Source: Tillus elongatus (lineage: Eukaryota > Arthropoda > Insecta > Coleoptera > Cleridae). From it: 64,000 bases of DNA. Where the stretch lies: assembly GCA_964006375.1 (NCBI GenBank), contig OZ023265.1, positions 11,255,795 through 11,319,794 of the forward strand, in the 5' to 3' direction. Both the position numbers and the translations under genes were made by a program. This document shows, piece by piece, positions 47,395-59,564 of the stretch (positions are counted from its first letter, which is position 1; every line of letters begins with the position of its first letter). Below the pieces are notes generated by a model. It did not search any database. It saw nothing but the letters and a program-made list of their open reading frames with translations, and was not told the DNA's origin.

Positions 47395-47985
47395 TTTCGA
47401 CAACGAAACAACATTCGAAACACTTTTATATCGCATTTTCGTCTTAGCATTGGGCGAGGATACATGATTTTATGTTCTTTTAAAATTTCAAGTGTCAGAA
47501 TAGACGACTACCTTAGTAATGGAAAAAGTTATACAAAGATTTGGGATAGTAAACGAAATTTTGCAACACCGTCGCACCACCGGTAATAGTCTTTACCTGT
47601 GGCTATTGTGCTATACGAAATGACTCAAACCTTTCAGAACTACGGAACTTCCTCGTCTCTTTAAGGTAGTAGTGTCATAGTACATAGGTACAGTAGCAGG
47701 TGGACCAGCTCTTGAGATGTCTGCTAATTTTCAAGTTACATGATTAGAGTAATTTTGTTCATGTTTTTGGTGTTGTTTTTGGTGTTTATGAACAAATTCC
47801 CGTGTCTACGCAATTAGACGAAAGCAAAAATGTGGTATATAAAGTAAGTAACTTAACATAAATCCCTTCAAATGTAGTTGTGAGTATTTGTATTTATTTG
47901 CCATGTAAGATGTACCGTTATAATATCTTTGATAATGAAAATATAGGTTATTTGTCACATTTCTTATAAGCTGATATAAAAAACT
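47395..47985 (+). repeat. Duplicated 0.6-kb segment, copy 1
   Basis: Starts CGACAACGAAACAACATTCG and ends near GCTGATATAAAAAACTGG. The same segment follows at 48005-48575 and, more diverged, at 51320-51910. Non-coding, origin unknown. Confidence 0.88.
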
Positions 47986-48004
47986 GGACGCACCAAGTGT
48001 GTTA

Positions 48005-48575
48005 TGGACAACGAAACAACATTTGAAACACTTTTATAATCGCATTTTCGTCTTAGCATTGGGCGAGGATACATGATTTTATGTTCTTTTAAAATTTCAA
48101 GTGTCGGAACAGACGACTACCTTAGTAATGGAAAAAGTTATACAAATATTTGGGATAGTTAACGAAATTTCACAACACGGGTAATAGTCTTTACCTGTGG
48201 CTATTGTGCTATACGAAATCACTCAAACCTTTTAGAACTACGGAACTTCCTCGTGTCTCAAGGTAGTTAATGTCATAGTACATAGGTAAAGTAGTGGGTG
48301 GCCAGCTCTTGAGATGTGTTCTAATTTTCAAGTTACATGATTATGTGAAGTAATTTTGATCATGTTTTTGGTGTTTATGAACAAATTCCCGTGTCTACGC
48401 AATTAAGACGAAAGCAAAAATGTGGCATATAAAGTAAGTAACTAAACATAAATCCCTTCAAATATAGTTGGGAGTATTTGTATTTATTTGCGATGTAAGA
48501 TGTCCCCTTATAATATATTTGATAATGAGTATAGGTTATTTGTCACATTTCTTATGAACTGATATATAAAACTGG
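48005..48575 (+). repeat. Duplicated 0.6-kb segment, copy 2
   Basis: About 93-95 percent identical to 47395-47985 by eye, with small deletions. The join between copies contains the repeat terminus GGACGCACCAAGTGTG. Confidence 0.88.
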
Positions 48576-48825
48576 GGTGTTGTGGACACCTCAGTAGTAA
48601 ACAAACAATTCGGGTAAAATCGGAACGAAGAAGTGGACGCTGGACGATGTGCACTGTTGCCAGATGAGTATTACCAAGGCTCATTTTTAATTTAGAAGGA
48701 AATCAAGGGGTGAACAAATGTTTTTATAATGTAAATAAATTATGATATGGCGTCATCTACATAAATCGATATTACACATATTTTGCGGAAAGCAGTAGGA
48801 AAACGGAAGTCTAAAAAGTTAATTT

Positions 48826-49075
48826 TCAGCCGCATGGTGGTCCAGGGAAAAAAACGTGGGTCTCTCGACCGAAGGGTACTGGGTTCGATCCCAGATTTCC
48901 CCCCCTCCTCCCTTTTTAAGTACATCAGTAACATCAACAGAGGTTGTGCCATTGTGATTGAGCAAGGTAATCTGCACGTTCCGCACTTCCCAGGGGGCGT
49001 AAAGTCGTCGGTCCCGTGCCCATGCGATGTTGGGCACGTTAAAGACCCAAATTTCTCGGACAGTGAGGTGAATGA
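48826..49075 (+). mobile_element. tRNA-derived SINE, copy c (left palindrome arm)
   Basis: Head GCCGCATGGTGGTCCAGGG (A-box-like), B box GGTTCGATCCC at 48882-48892, body ending CGATGTTGGGCACGTTAAAG. It is mirrored by copy d. Confidence 0.88.
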
Positions 49076-49735
49076 ATCAGTTTAGTAACGTCAATGAAGT
49101 AATTTCCGTTGCAAATTGCCGATGATAAATCCAACTGTATATGCTAATAGCAAACGGTATCCAATATATTATTTTAAAAATTCGAATTGTTTTATGGTAA
49201 TGAAGCAATTTTTACTGACAACTGTCGATGATATACATAACCGAGAACATGGCTCTATATGGGTTTCCCTTCGAAGTGTTTGTTTATATTTTAGTTTGAA
49301 TGAGTATGAAAAGTGAATGAAGCAATTTCCGTTGCGAATTGCCGACGATAAATACAACGGTATATGCTAATAGCAGACGGTATCCAACATATTATTTTGA
49401 AAAGTCGAAATGTTTTGTGGTAATGAAGCAATTTCTACTGACAACTATCGATGAAACATTGCCGACAAAACGGCTCTAAATGGGTTTCCCTTGGAAGTGT
49501 TTGTTTTTGTTTAAGATGGACGGACGCATTTTACATTTTCGCCTGGCTAAATATGAAATATATCTTAAGAGTTTCAAAGCAGTATGCATGCAGGCATATA
49601 TACACATTCTGCCTTAATAATTTAAAAGCACATTTTAACCTAGAATGGCATATAACAACAGTCAATGAAGCAGTGTTTGTTGCAAATTGCTTATGAGAAA
49701 TAAAAATGTAATGTAGTGTATTGACCCGTTCCCAC
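49076..49735 (+). repeat. Tandem roughly 210-bp units in left palindrome arm
   Basis: AATGAAGCAATTTCCGTTGC occurs at about 49096 and 49315. Each is followed by TATATGCTAATAGCA, ATGGTAATGAAGCAATTT-like and GGGTTTCCCTT blocks. The right arm carries the complement in reverse order. Confidence 0.8.
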
Positions 49736-50519
49736 ACCACCTTGACTGGGGACTTAGGGTCGCCGGCGCGTTTTTTTTTGCGTAGTTTGCAAGATATCAC
49801 AAAAAGTATTTCTATCATTAATTCGTGGATTAAGCCTCCTGGGGATACCACGCTAAAAAACGCGCCAGCGACCCTAACTCCCCAGGCTATATGACAATTA
49901 TTGGGTAAAGGTGGTGTGGAAACGGGTCAATACAATACATTACATTTTTATTTCTCATAAGCAATTTGCAACAAACATTGCTTCCTTGACTGTTGTTATA
50001 TGCCATTCAAGATTAAAATGTGGTTTTTAAATTATTAAGGCAAGTTAATGTCTCTGAATGTATATACAAAAACAAACACTTCGAAGGGAAGCCCAATTGT
50101 GAGCCATTTTCTCGGTTATGTTTATCATCGACAGTTGTCAGTAGAAATTGCTTCATGAAACATTTCGACTTTTCAAAATAATATGTTGGATACCGTCTGC
50201 TATTAGCATATACGGTTGTATTTATCATCGGCAATTCGCAACGGAAATTGCTTCATTCACTTTTCATACTCATTTAAGGTTGGAAACTAAAATATAAACA
50301 AACACTGCGAAGGTAAGCCCATTTTCAGCGATTTTCTCGGGTAATTGTATCATCGACAGTTGTCAGTAGAAATTGCTTCATTACCATGATCTGTGCGACT
50401 TTTCAAAATAATATATTGGATACTGTTTGCTATTAGCATATACAGTTGGATTTATCATCGGCAATTTGCAACGGAAATTGATTCATTACGTTACTAAAGT
50501 GATTCATTCACCTCACTGT

Positions 50520-50757
50520 CCGGGAAGTTTGGGTCTTTAACGTGCCCAACATCGCATGGGCACGGGACCGACGGCTTTACGTCCCTTGGGAAGGGCGGAA
50601 CGTTCAGATTACCTTGCTCAATCACAATAGCACAACCTCTGTTGATGTTACTGATGTACTTAAAAAGGGAGGAGAGGGGGAAATCTGGGATCGAACCCAG
50701 TACCCTTCGGTCGAGAGGCCCACGTTTTTTCCCTGGACCACCATGCGGCTGAAAATT
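50520..50757 (-). mobile_element. tRNA-derived SINE, copy d (right palindrome arm)
   Basis: Inverted counterpart of copy c. The minus strand starts GCCGCATGGTGGTCCAGGG with B box GGTTCGATCCC. The two copies differ at scattered bases. Confidence 0.88.
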
Positions 50758-51077
50758 AACTTTTTAGACTTCCGTTTTCCTACTGCTTTCCGCAAAATAT
50801 GTGTAATATCGATTTATGTAGATGACGCCATATCATAATTTATTTACATTATAAAAACATTTGTTCACCCCTTGATTTCCTTCTAAATTAAAAATTATCC
50901 TTGGTAATACTCATCTGGCAACAGTGCACATCGTCCAGCGTCCACTTCTGCGTTCCGATTCCACCCGAATTATTTGTTTACTACCGAGGTGTCTACAATA
51001 CAGGATTACCATAACGGTACTTTAACCACTTACGTCGTTTCCATTCTGTCTCTTAGATTTGAATATAAAAAAAGCAT

Positions 51078-51300
51078 GGACGCAGCAAGTGCGTTATGGT
51101 AGTGAATTTTCATAGCAATGATCTGGCATGAAATATTTTATTATAAATATTTTTTTTCTTGTAACATAGAAATCTAAGTTTTGGTGTATAGTTTAATTTT
51201 TATATCATAGAAATCTGAAACCTTATGAGATGTACGACATGGTCGCCGCCTACTTGCGGAACCAAGTAGCATGTTGTCACGACAGCTCAAAATGTAGAAA
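51078..51300 (+). repeat. TIR end and fold-back-family end
   Basis: GGACGCAGCAAGTGCG near 51078 is a repeat R terminus. At 51236-51290 GTACGACATGGTCGCCGCC and AGTAGCATGTTGTCACG match the fold-back family at 9 kb. Confidence 0.7.
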
Positions 51301-51319
51301 AAACTTTTTTTAACACTTC

Positions 51320-51910
51320 TTGTGTTTCAAAATCGAAGCGACATTCGAAAAATTTTTATACCACATTTTCGTCTTATACCTAATTAGGGACGATGCATGG
51401 TTTTATGTTCTTTCAAAATTTAAATATTCCGAATAGGCAGTTTTAATGATTGAAAAGTGATTATTTGGGATAGTAAGCGAAGTTTGGCAACACCGAAAAT
51501 TGTCTTCACCTGTGTCTATTGTTGTACACGAAATGACTCGAATCTTTTAGAATTAGGGAACTTCTTCCTCCCTCTACCTTAAGGTAAGGTAGATGGTAGA
51601 GAGTTCGTAGAAGTAGGTAGGTATAATAACGGTTAGCTAGCTCTTGAGATGTGTTATTTTTCATGTTCCATGATCACGTGGAGTGTTTTTAACAATGTTT
51701 TTGTTGTTGTTTTTTGTGTTTATGAACAAACGTCCATGGTTGTGACATTAAATAAATACAAAGTGTGATATATTATAGTAAGTACGATAAATTCCTTCAA
51801 ATGTAGTTATTAGTATTTGTATTTATTTTCGATGTAAAATACCCCGTTATAATATCTTTGATAATGAAAATGTAGGTTATTTGTCACATTTCTCACAAGC
51901 TGATATAAAC
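51320..51910 (+). repeat. Duplicated 0.6-kb segment, copy 3 (diverged)
   Basis: Follows 47395-47985 block by block (CGACATTCG, ATTTTCGTCTTA, GGATAGTAAGCGAA, TTTATGAACAAA) with many substitutions and indels. It is older than the other two copies. Confidence 0.75.
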
Positions 51911-52895
51911 AAGTTACAGATCCCATGAAATCTTATCTAATCTAGTGAATTCCACGGCAACAATTTCACAATAATTTTGTTTCATCTCAGAAATTTGACT
52001 GCCAGGCGGTTTAAAAATATTAAATTGTCTTTTAAGTCTTTTTAATATAATTCAGCAATTCAATACGACTGCTTTACGATACATTCCTATACCGTACCTT
52101 ACCTTAATAAACGAATAAATCAATAAGAAATAGGGATTATTTCACCTCTATGAATATCTGTTTCTTATTTACGTCAACTCCAACACCATCTTGTCAGAAC
52201 GTGCAATCTGTAACACCTCCCGGGAAGGGGGTATTTGATGTATTTTTAATATGCTCGTAATATTGAAAAGTGCCCGCAAAACTATTAGTTACGTTAGGGT
52301 TATAGGTATATAGATTAATTAAACTTGAAAAATATATGTGCTCAAATAATAAGTGTAATTAGGCAGCTTGATACAAGAATCCGCATCTCTCAATCGCACT
52401 TTAACTGCAACGTTCGGCTGTTAAATTTCATAGAGGTACGATCTGCAAATTCATTTATTTTCTTGATCATTTGTGTCGCGCACTTCTTCTTTTGTTTTAT
52501 TTTGTAATTTGTTATTTATAGACAAATGTTATCATGTTATACGGGGTGATTCAAATTCAAGCCTCACCATGAGGATTTCGGTTATTATTGTAGCTGGAGG
52601 GTAGATACAAATTCGGCAAAGTTACTCAATTTTGTGTTCTTTAATATGCCGCAAAGAAATCATTTTTTGAAATTGTCGTTCAGGAAGTTGTCAAATAAAC
52701 TGAAAAAAACTTTTTCGGGTGGCTCATTTATTTAAACCCGTATAAAGAAACTAAAAACACATTCCCACAGCCATTTTTAGTTCTGTAGCTGATGGGAGAG
52801 TCTGGCGGTTTTAACAACGTTTCGCCTTCTTTGTGACATCACCAATTTTCTTAGTTCCTGTGAGCGCTGCGCGCCATATTGGATATCGTCATCGT
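51911..52895. other. Mostly unassigned; possible mariner-type terminus
   Basis: No gene seen. At about 52538, ACGGGGTGATTCAAATTCAA resembles the outer end of mariner-like elements, and the next 200 bp could be its remnant. Unsupported beyond that. Confidence 0.3.
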
Positions 52896-53032
52896 AGGAT
52901 TTCTGTTTTTAGTGAATTTTCTTTAAAAAAATTCACTATTGAGGAGATCCTGACTTTTGAATTTTGAAAACATTTCTTCAAATGAGCGCTAATTAGGCCC
53001 CGCAGAACACATACCCGGGGTCAGTTTCAATT

Positions 53033-53039
<7 letters not shown>

Positions 53040-53116
<77 letters not shown>
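53040..53116. repeat. (TA)n microsatellite inside repeat R
   Basis: About 77 bp TA at the usual internal position. Confidence 0.95.
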
Positions 53117-53118
<2 letters not shown>

Positions 53119-53495
53119 ATAACTCAAAAAATAAAGGGCCGATTTTGATTAAATTTGGTGAATACCTTCCTTTTGTAAATGGCTAGGATAAGTTAGTTAG
53201 TCAGGAAAATCGGCTCAGGTTTTCCCGGAAAATTTTGTGTTTTCTTTCAAAAAAAATTATATTTCCGGAATTAACAAAGTAAGGGCAACCAAATTTGGTA
53301 CGCTGGTTTATATAGGTGAGCTAAGTACCAAAATTTAGCTCTGTAGGTCAAAAGACAAAAAAGTTATGGGCATTTAAAGAAAAAAATTGGCGTTTTCCTC
53401 AAAACGTCAAAGTGACAATTTTAAACCTCAAAAGTCGCAACATTTAGGCAAAGAACTTGAACTATGTGAAAACTGGAACCTGTGATGAGCACTAA

Positions 53496-53691
53496 TAAGT
53501 ACACTTGGAGAACACCCAAATCACCACAACACATATTTCAGAGACCTTACGATCGTTTCGTTGACAATGCCAACATCTTCAGAGGAAGAAAAATTCTTCT
53601 TCCTCTGAAGATGTTGACATTGTCAACGAAACGATCGTAAGGTCTCTGAAATATGTGTTGTGGTGATTTGGGTGTTCTCCAAGTGTACTTA
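53496..53691. repeat. 196-bp near-perfect palindrome (fold-back element)
   Basis: TAAGTACACTTGGAGAACAC pairs with GTGTTCTCCAAGTGTACTTA. The arms mirror each other with about two mismatches to a centre near 53593. It interrupts a repeat R copy relative to its collinear partner near 20.6 kb, so it was inserted. It carries CTGAAGA (53605-53611), a 6-bp hairpin and GAAA (53628-53631). Confidence 0.9.
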
Positions 53692-54391
53692 AAAGAACTT
53701 GATTTCATTTTACTAAAATATTTCCAGGAAATTCATTTCAAATAGGCCCTTTCTCTGATGCTTGGCAGTAGCCTTAGCTATTATACCATTAAGCGATAAA
53801 CTCTATAATAGGGTTTATCGTTTAATGGTATATAATTGTTGTCGAATTTTCGTATAAAATCAATAAAGCTCAATATATCCGTTATTATACAAGATATGAA
53901 AAAATATTGTAGACAATAATTATAGGGTGTCTTGAGATACATCTTAAAAAAGTATTTCTACAATCACAGGATGGCCCATAAGTCGTTGGTGATACAAATA
54001 ATATTTTTCTAGTCGAAATCACCTTATGTTTTTGCATTTTCCATCGAAATATAGTGCATGTTTGTAAGTTAAGAAATTCTGGACGCAGCAAGTGCGTTAT
54101 GGTAGCGAATTTTGATTAAATGCTTCATATTTGAAAGGCTCAATTTGCTATTAACCTATAAGGTTGACCAAGAAACGGATTTTTTCGGTTACACTTTAAG
54201 TTGACTTTCGGAAATTTTTGTACGTTTTCAAACAATAAAGTTATTTTGATGAAACATGGCACATTGTTTTTACTATATATGTTATACTGGTAATCAAATG
54301 TGAGGCCTGCTTTCTGAAGAAAAAAAAACACATATTTGCTATTAAAAATATTTTTATGAAAACTCACTACCATAACGCACTTGCTGCGTCC

Positions 54392-56520
54392 CGAACTTTT
54401 TAATTCTTCAATGTATAACACGTTTAGAAATATTTTTTACCGAGTGGGTTTAGCTGTCAATCAGCGCAAAATAACCTTAATTTATGTCTGAAGTTGGCTG
54501 TGGAACTTGAAAACGTCAAAAAATACTTGTTTCGTAATAGTAAGATGCCGATTAATAATGTTGACTCACGTGAGTCTTATAGAGTTTGCAATTATTTTCA
54601 CGTAATGTTCTCGCTGTATCCAAATCTAGAGGAAATTGAAGGATCGTTATTATTGACCTAAAAGGTAAATAAAAGACAATTATGTTATTCACAAAAAGTT
54701 ACTTTAAATTTACCATTCCCAAAATATGTATTATTACGTCGATTATTGTTTAAGTTTGTCTTCCCGTAACCATGCGCGGTTGGATGCAAACTCTGCTAAA
54801 TTTATATTAAGCTGTTGAAACATAGTACGAAGTGGTTGTTATCGTTCTGTACACATTCTTAAACATCTCATGGGCCGATATTGTTGTATTACGATTTGAT
54901 ACATAAAAATACACAACATATGATGCTTCTCTTCATTGTGGAACGCAATTTTACTATTACAATGTTATCACCGATGACAGAAATATTTTTTGACGTTTTG
55001 AAATTGCACAGCCAACGTCAAGAGACAAATTAAGGTGATTCTGCACTCTTTGGCAGCGGAGGCTAATTGTTAGAAATTATTTCTCAGTATGTTAATACAT
55101 TGTTGAATTCAAAAAAAAAAAGAAATCCTATGATGTCTCAGCGACAACCTACTTTTTTTTAATGTTCTGGCCTCGAGATGGAACTCATTCAGCTATCGCC
55201 ATTTTTATTTTCATTGGCTTCTTTGCAGACTATTTTTATACCCTTAGTATATTATATACCTATATTACACATGTGCACTTATATCTTGCCGCCATTTGCA
55301 GTTTAACTATTTATTTTATTTTGCAATTGGCCATAGCCGTAGAAACAGGTCGACGTGAAAATAAAAATACAAAGCAATAGAAACATCGTAGAATAAGGGT
55401 TATATTTCAAAGTCCACAAAACCTATTATATTATATATTCATGAAGGGTTAGCAAGCTTAATATTATTTGGTGGCGGGCGTAACGCGCCGATCCCGTGTA
55501 CTATGCGCTGTTTGACACGTTAAATATCCGTAAGCTCATTATAGAATGGAAGGGATTAGGTAAAATGTACGAAATGGTAAGGTGGAACCACGTTAACCAA
55601 AGGACCAAAACCGTGACACTCGCTTCATGTCTTGGGGGTCGTTCAAGGCAACTTTATATAAACACCGAACAGGTACCACAGGTGAGGTGCGGGTGGACAT
55701 TAGAAAAGACATTAGGAATATTAGAATCAAAACACTAATTACTAAAATACCTGTGATACAACTGGCTATCAAATAAATACTAACCAATAAATCCGTCTGA
55801 AATTTAGTGTGGTGACGTTTGACAGATGACAGTACACGACGGTAATGTCAACTTCCCTCAGCAACGCCACCTGTCTTCAAACACGGGTACTTATTGATCG
55901 TATAGTCCCCACGTATTCAAAAGGCGCATAAACGCCCATTTTGTGGCAGTTCGTGATGCCTTTAAGAACTATTTCCTAAAAAATATCATTATTTTAACAA
56001 ATAAAAGTATTACCTTGGAGTAGTATATACGATTGTAATAACAACAAAATGGTTATAATTGGGCCACGATATTTTGCTTGCACACACACACCTCTTGTGT
56101 TTATATATTTTATGAATATGTTTACAAATACATACTTTCTAATGTATTATAGAATAACAACAACGTGTATCACTGAAGATAAATAATATTATGCTCACTG
56201 GACAATAATTACAGCTATTTCTTAAACTAACAGTTTCTGTAAACATCGTATCTTAATAGCTAGCAACGTTATTAGACATTGCAACAATATATATAGACGG
56301 ACAGAAGTGCAATTAGGAAACTAGAAAGGAAATAAATCATATTTGTCTTATGGAGTCCGTTCTTAATGAAAACGTTATATAAATGTTATCACAAGATAAG
56401 GCAACCGGTTATGATATTTGTTTGTTGATATAAGCCATTTCATATTAATAATCTGTCAGTCTCAATGTATCTGCTTCATCACGTACGTCACAACGTCCCT
56501 CTAGCATAAGTGACATATTC
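54392..56520. other. Mostly unassigned interval with an old SINE piece
   Basis: A diverged SINE body piece lies at 55475-55540 (GATCCCGTGTACTATGCGCT then CACGTTAAATATCC). Open frames at 55162-55380 and 55496-55738 have no recognisable family features. No tai exon was recognised. Confidence 0.4.
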
Positions 56521-56625
56521 TGAGATGTACGACATGGTTGCCATCTCGGTACGGAACCAGGTAGTATGTTGTCACGGCAGCTACAATCAACAAAAAATGT
56601 TTTTAATGCAGACTGTGTACAACCA
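56521..56625 (+). repeat. Fold-back-family end
   Basis: GTACGACATGGTTGCC and AGTATGTTGTCACGGCAGCT, then a stretch similar to 8977-9015. LINE family 2 copy C inserted at its right edge. Confidence 0.65.
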
Positions 56626-57838
56626 ACCACGGAACTACACGGTGAATCCCAGATTGTTGCTCTAGACATATCCAAAGCATTCGACCAGGTCTGGCACGCA
56701 GCGCGGCTTAATAAACTTCCGGCCTATGGCCTACCACCAAAACTTTGTACCTGGACAGCAAATTTCCTCTCCAACAGGAGCATTTCTGTTGTTGTGGATG
56801 GCCATTCCTCTAAACTGTATCAAATTAATGCAGGAGTTCCTCAAGGTTCAGCTTTAGCCCCTACTTTGTTTCTTCTCCACATCAATGACCTCCTCTCTAG
56901 CACATCCAACCCAGTTCACAGTTACGCGGACGACAGGAACCTCCACTCAAATATACAATATTCTAAGCCTGTCTGTTTAGCCCAATTAGATGAGGATCGC
57001 AGACTCATGGAGGGTTCTGTGTCCGTGGATCTCCAAAAAATATTAGACTGGGGAAGTAGAAATCTTGTGCAATTCAACCCCACCAAATCTCAGTCTTGCT
57101 TTCTTTCTCATAAGAGATACATCAGCCCTAGACCCATCACAATGAACAACCAAGTTATTCAAAGTAATGAGTCCTTTTCTCTTTGTTGGCATTTCTGTGG
57201 ATCGAAATCTTAATTGGCACCAACATGTCACATCAATTGCAGAATCGGCTGCTAAGAAATTAGGTTTCCTCTTCTGGGCTCGCAAACGCTTTTCACCAGC
57301 TAATCTCTATACCTTATATACTTCACAAATAAGGCCAAACCTCGAATACTGCTCCCACATCTGGGGTGCAGCTGCCGCTCGCTATCCTGGGCTCCATTCA
57401 AAGGAGAGCTATACGTCTCATCGGTGACACTACCCTCACCCAAAGGCTGCTATCTCTTGCCCACCGACGTGCTGTTGGTGACCCCCCCTCTCTCTCTCCC
57501 TCTTATAGATATCTGAACGGGCACCGCTCAGAGGAGCTTTCTTCCATAGTTCCTCCACCTGCTGCCCCCAACAGATCTACCAGGGGAACAGAGCGAATGC
57601 ACCCTTTTACTGTCCAGGTCACCAGACATAGAACATCTTGTTATGCCCGCTCTTTTGTCCCGAGGACTTCCAAGTTGTGGAATTCCTTGCCGGCACATGT
57701 TTTTCCTTCTCCTCCGAACCACCAAACCTTCAAGTCCAGAATTAACAAGTTGCCTCTTTCCTCCTTGTCAACACCCACGGTACGATAGTATTTAGGCTGT
57801 AAGCCCTCGTGGTGTGTTGTTGAAATTAAAAAAAAAAC
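56626..57838 (+). pseudogene. LINE family 2, copy C (RT to A tail)
   Basis: A plus-strand frame 56626-57180 reads QIVALDISKAFDQVWHA, GVPQGSALAPTLFLLHINDL and SYADDRNLHSN, keeping the YADD box. It continues after a frameshift near 57180 (FVGISVDRNLNWHQH, then SQIRPNLEYCSHIWG). Another shift precedes LAHRRAVGD and FVPRTSKLWNSLPAHVF. The 3' UTR CCTCGTGGTGTGTTGTTG and A10 end at 57838. It is 5' truncated, broken and non-functional. Confidence 0.9.
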
Positions 57839-58190
57839 AATTATGTATATTGTCAGTCATGGCCTTTTTCCCCCTAATTCCGGGACAATGTATTAATGTT
57901 CTCACCATAATTAGAAACGCATTTAAAACACATTAGGATTTGCCTCTTAAAACGTCAAAGTCACGATTTGAAATCACAAAATTGGCAACATTCAGGCAAA
58001 GAACCTAAAAAGAATACGAGTTATGTAGAGAAAACAAGAGAAAGCAAGACGTGTGTTTTAAAAACCCTTAAGTTTCAGCTTCAACCATCATTGTCCTTCA
58101 TTTTACGAAAATTTTTCCAGAAAATTTATTTCAAATGGAATCTTTCTCTGATACTTTGGGGCTGGTTTTAGTTATAGAGTTTATCGTCTA
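57839..58190. other. Interval with diverged repeat R body
   Basis: Blocks such as AAAACGTCAAAGTCACGATT and TGTCCTTCATTTTACGAAAA follow the R body at 20.5 kb with more divergence. Confidence 0.5.
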
Positions 58191-58700
58191 ATGGGCCAAA
58201 TGTCTAGCGAATATTCTTAGAAAAAAATTCGCTTTTAAGGAGGCACTTTTAAATTTTGAAAATATTTCTTCCAATGAGCGCGAACTAGGCCCCCTAGGAT
58301 TCACATCCGGGGTTAATTTTAGTTTTTTCCTATGTTCGCGTATACCTGGTTCAATATATCCGTTATTATGAAAGATACGCGAGAAAATTGTATACGTTAA
58401 TTATAGGGTGTCTTGAGCTGCATCTTATAAAATTATTTTCTTTTTTGTTAATCGAAAACGCCTTATATTATCGCATTTTTGCATATTCTGTATGTGTGTA
58501 AGAAAAGATATTCGGGACACAGCAAGTGCGTTATAATAGCCAACTTTCATTAAATGCTTCAAATGTCAATAGCTTAATTTGCGATCAAAGGTTTTTTCGC
58601 GAACATTTAAAGTTTATTTTCGAAAAACTTTTGTACATTTTTAAACAATAAAGTTATTTTGATTAAATATGGTACATTGTTATGCATGCATACTGCCTGG
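58191..58700 (+). repeat. Repeat R copy without TA tract, ending in a TIR unit
   Basis: Carries GAGCGCGAACTAGGCCCCCT and TCACATCCGGGGTTAATTT, then the body leading to the terminus GGGACACAGCAAGTGCG near 58513. The TA tract is absent here. The matching right terminus CGCGCTTTCTGCGTCC lies at 61152-61172, so the unit is split by later insertions. Confidence 0.75.
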
Positions 58701-58869
58701 TTGCGAATTTTTCTTCGAAAGTTCTCAAAAAAGTACAAAATATTTATTATCTAGAAGGAAAATTCGAAATAATAAGTTAGTGACTGAACACGTCCTTTTC
58801 GTATTTTTTTCTATATCACTAATAGATTATTGAATAAATTATTTCGTAATTTTTTTTTCATTAAATGTC

Positions 58870-59370
58870 TTTTACGATGAAAATCGGTATGGGCAGATTT
58901 GAATGGAGTTTGACGAATCTGTCGTCACCTTTTTTTTTATAAAAAAATTCCTAATAGACATTTTTTAATAAATTATTTCCTAATTTTCGAAAAAAAAATA
59001 TATTTTTCTCGAAGGCAGGACAATAAAAATCAGTACGTGCAGATTTTATGTGATTTTGAAGAAAATCCGCCATTTTTTTATTCCTAATAATAATTAAACA
59101 CATTATTTCGTAATTTTCCAAAGCAAATTCAATTTTTCCCTCGAATGACATAGTTTAGAACAATAAAAATCGTTACCGGCGGATCTTAAGAGATTCTGGA
59201 TAAGAATACGTCATAACGTTTTTTAGAAGAAAAATCCCTAATACCAATTTCTTTAAATTATTTAGAAATTTTCCACAAAGAATTAAATTTTGTCTCTAAA
59301 ACGCTGTACTTAGTTTAGAATAATAAAAATCAGTACAGGCAGCTTTCCAGGATTTAAAATAAGAATCCGT
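58870..59370. repeat. Degenerate tandem repeat, about four units of 140-160 bp
   Basis: An AATAAAAATCAGTAC-type anchor recurs near 58881, 59022, 59162 and 59321. Each is followed by GGCAGATTT-like and poly-T/A blocks. Highly diverged. Confidence 0.6.
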
Positions 59371-59564
59371 TCGTTTTTTCTTTTTTCTAAAAAAAATCAC
59401 TAAAATATAAATTTTTGAAATCTGACCCCATGGCCATGATTAGAGTCAGGAAATACAGTTTCACATTTGGTGAATGCTCATTCTGATTACCTACTTTGCA
59501 AAAAAATTAATAAAAATCTGCCAAAGCAAAAATAAAGATTTTTTATTTTTTTATTTTTTTTTAT

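Larger units (their letters stand above)
48578..51003. repeat. Giant imperfect palindrome, 2.4 kb
   Basis: The sequence from 48578 rightwards is repeated as its complement from 51003 leftwards. Outer ends are TGTTGTGGACACCTCAG and CCGAGGTGTCTACAATACA. The arms are about 1.1 kb. Even the centre folds (CGACCCTAACTCCCC at 49868-49882 complements GGGGACTTAGGGTCG at 49749-49763). Each arm holds one SINE copy and tandem roughly 210-bp units. The left arm has two such units (about 49096 and 49318). The palindrome separates copies 2 and 3 of the duplicated segment. Confidence 0.92.
52896..54391 (+). repeat. Repeat R, long copy with an inserted fold-back
   Basis: Collinear with 19978-21311: GTGAATTTTCTTTAAAAAAA, CCCGGGGTCAGTTTCAAT, a TA tract (53040-53116), AAATCGGCTCAGGTTTTCC, a long AT-rich body, and the terminal unit GGACGCAGCAAGTGCG (54081) to CGCACTTGCTGCGTCC (54391). 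A 196-bp palindrome (53496-53691) interrupts the body. Confidence 0.85.

Noticed and set aside
55162..55738. Open frames of 72 and 80 codons, one hydrophobic
   Set aside because: No family features, no splice context matching tai, and length within chance expectation for AT-rich DNA.
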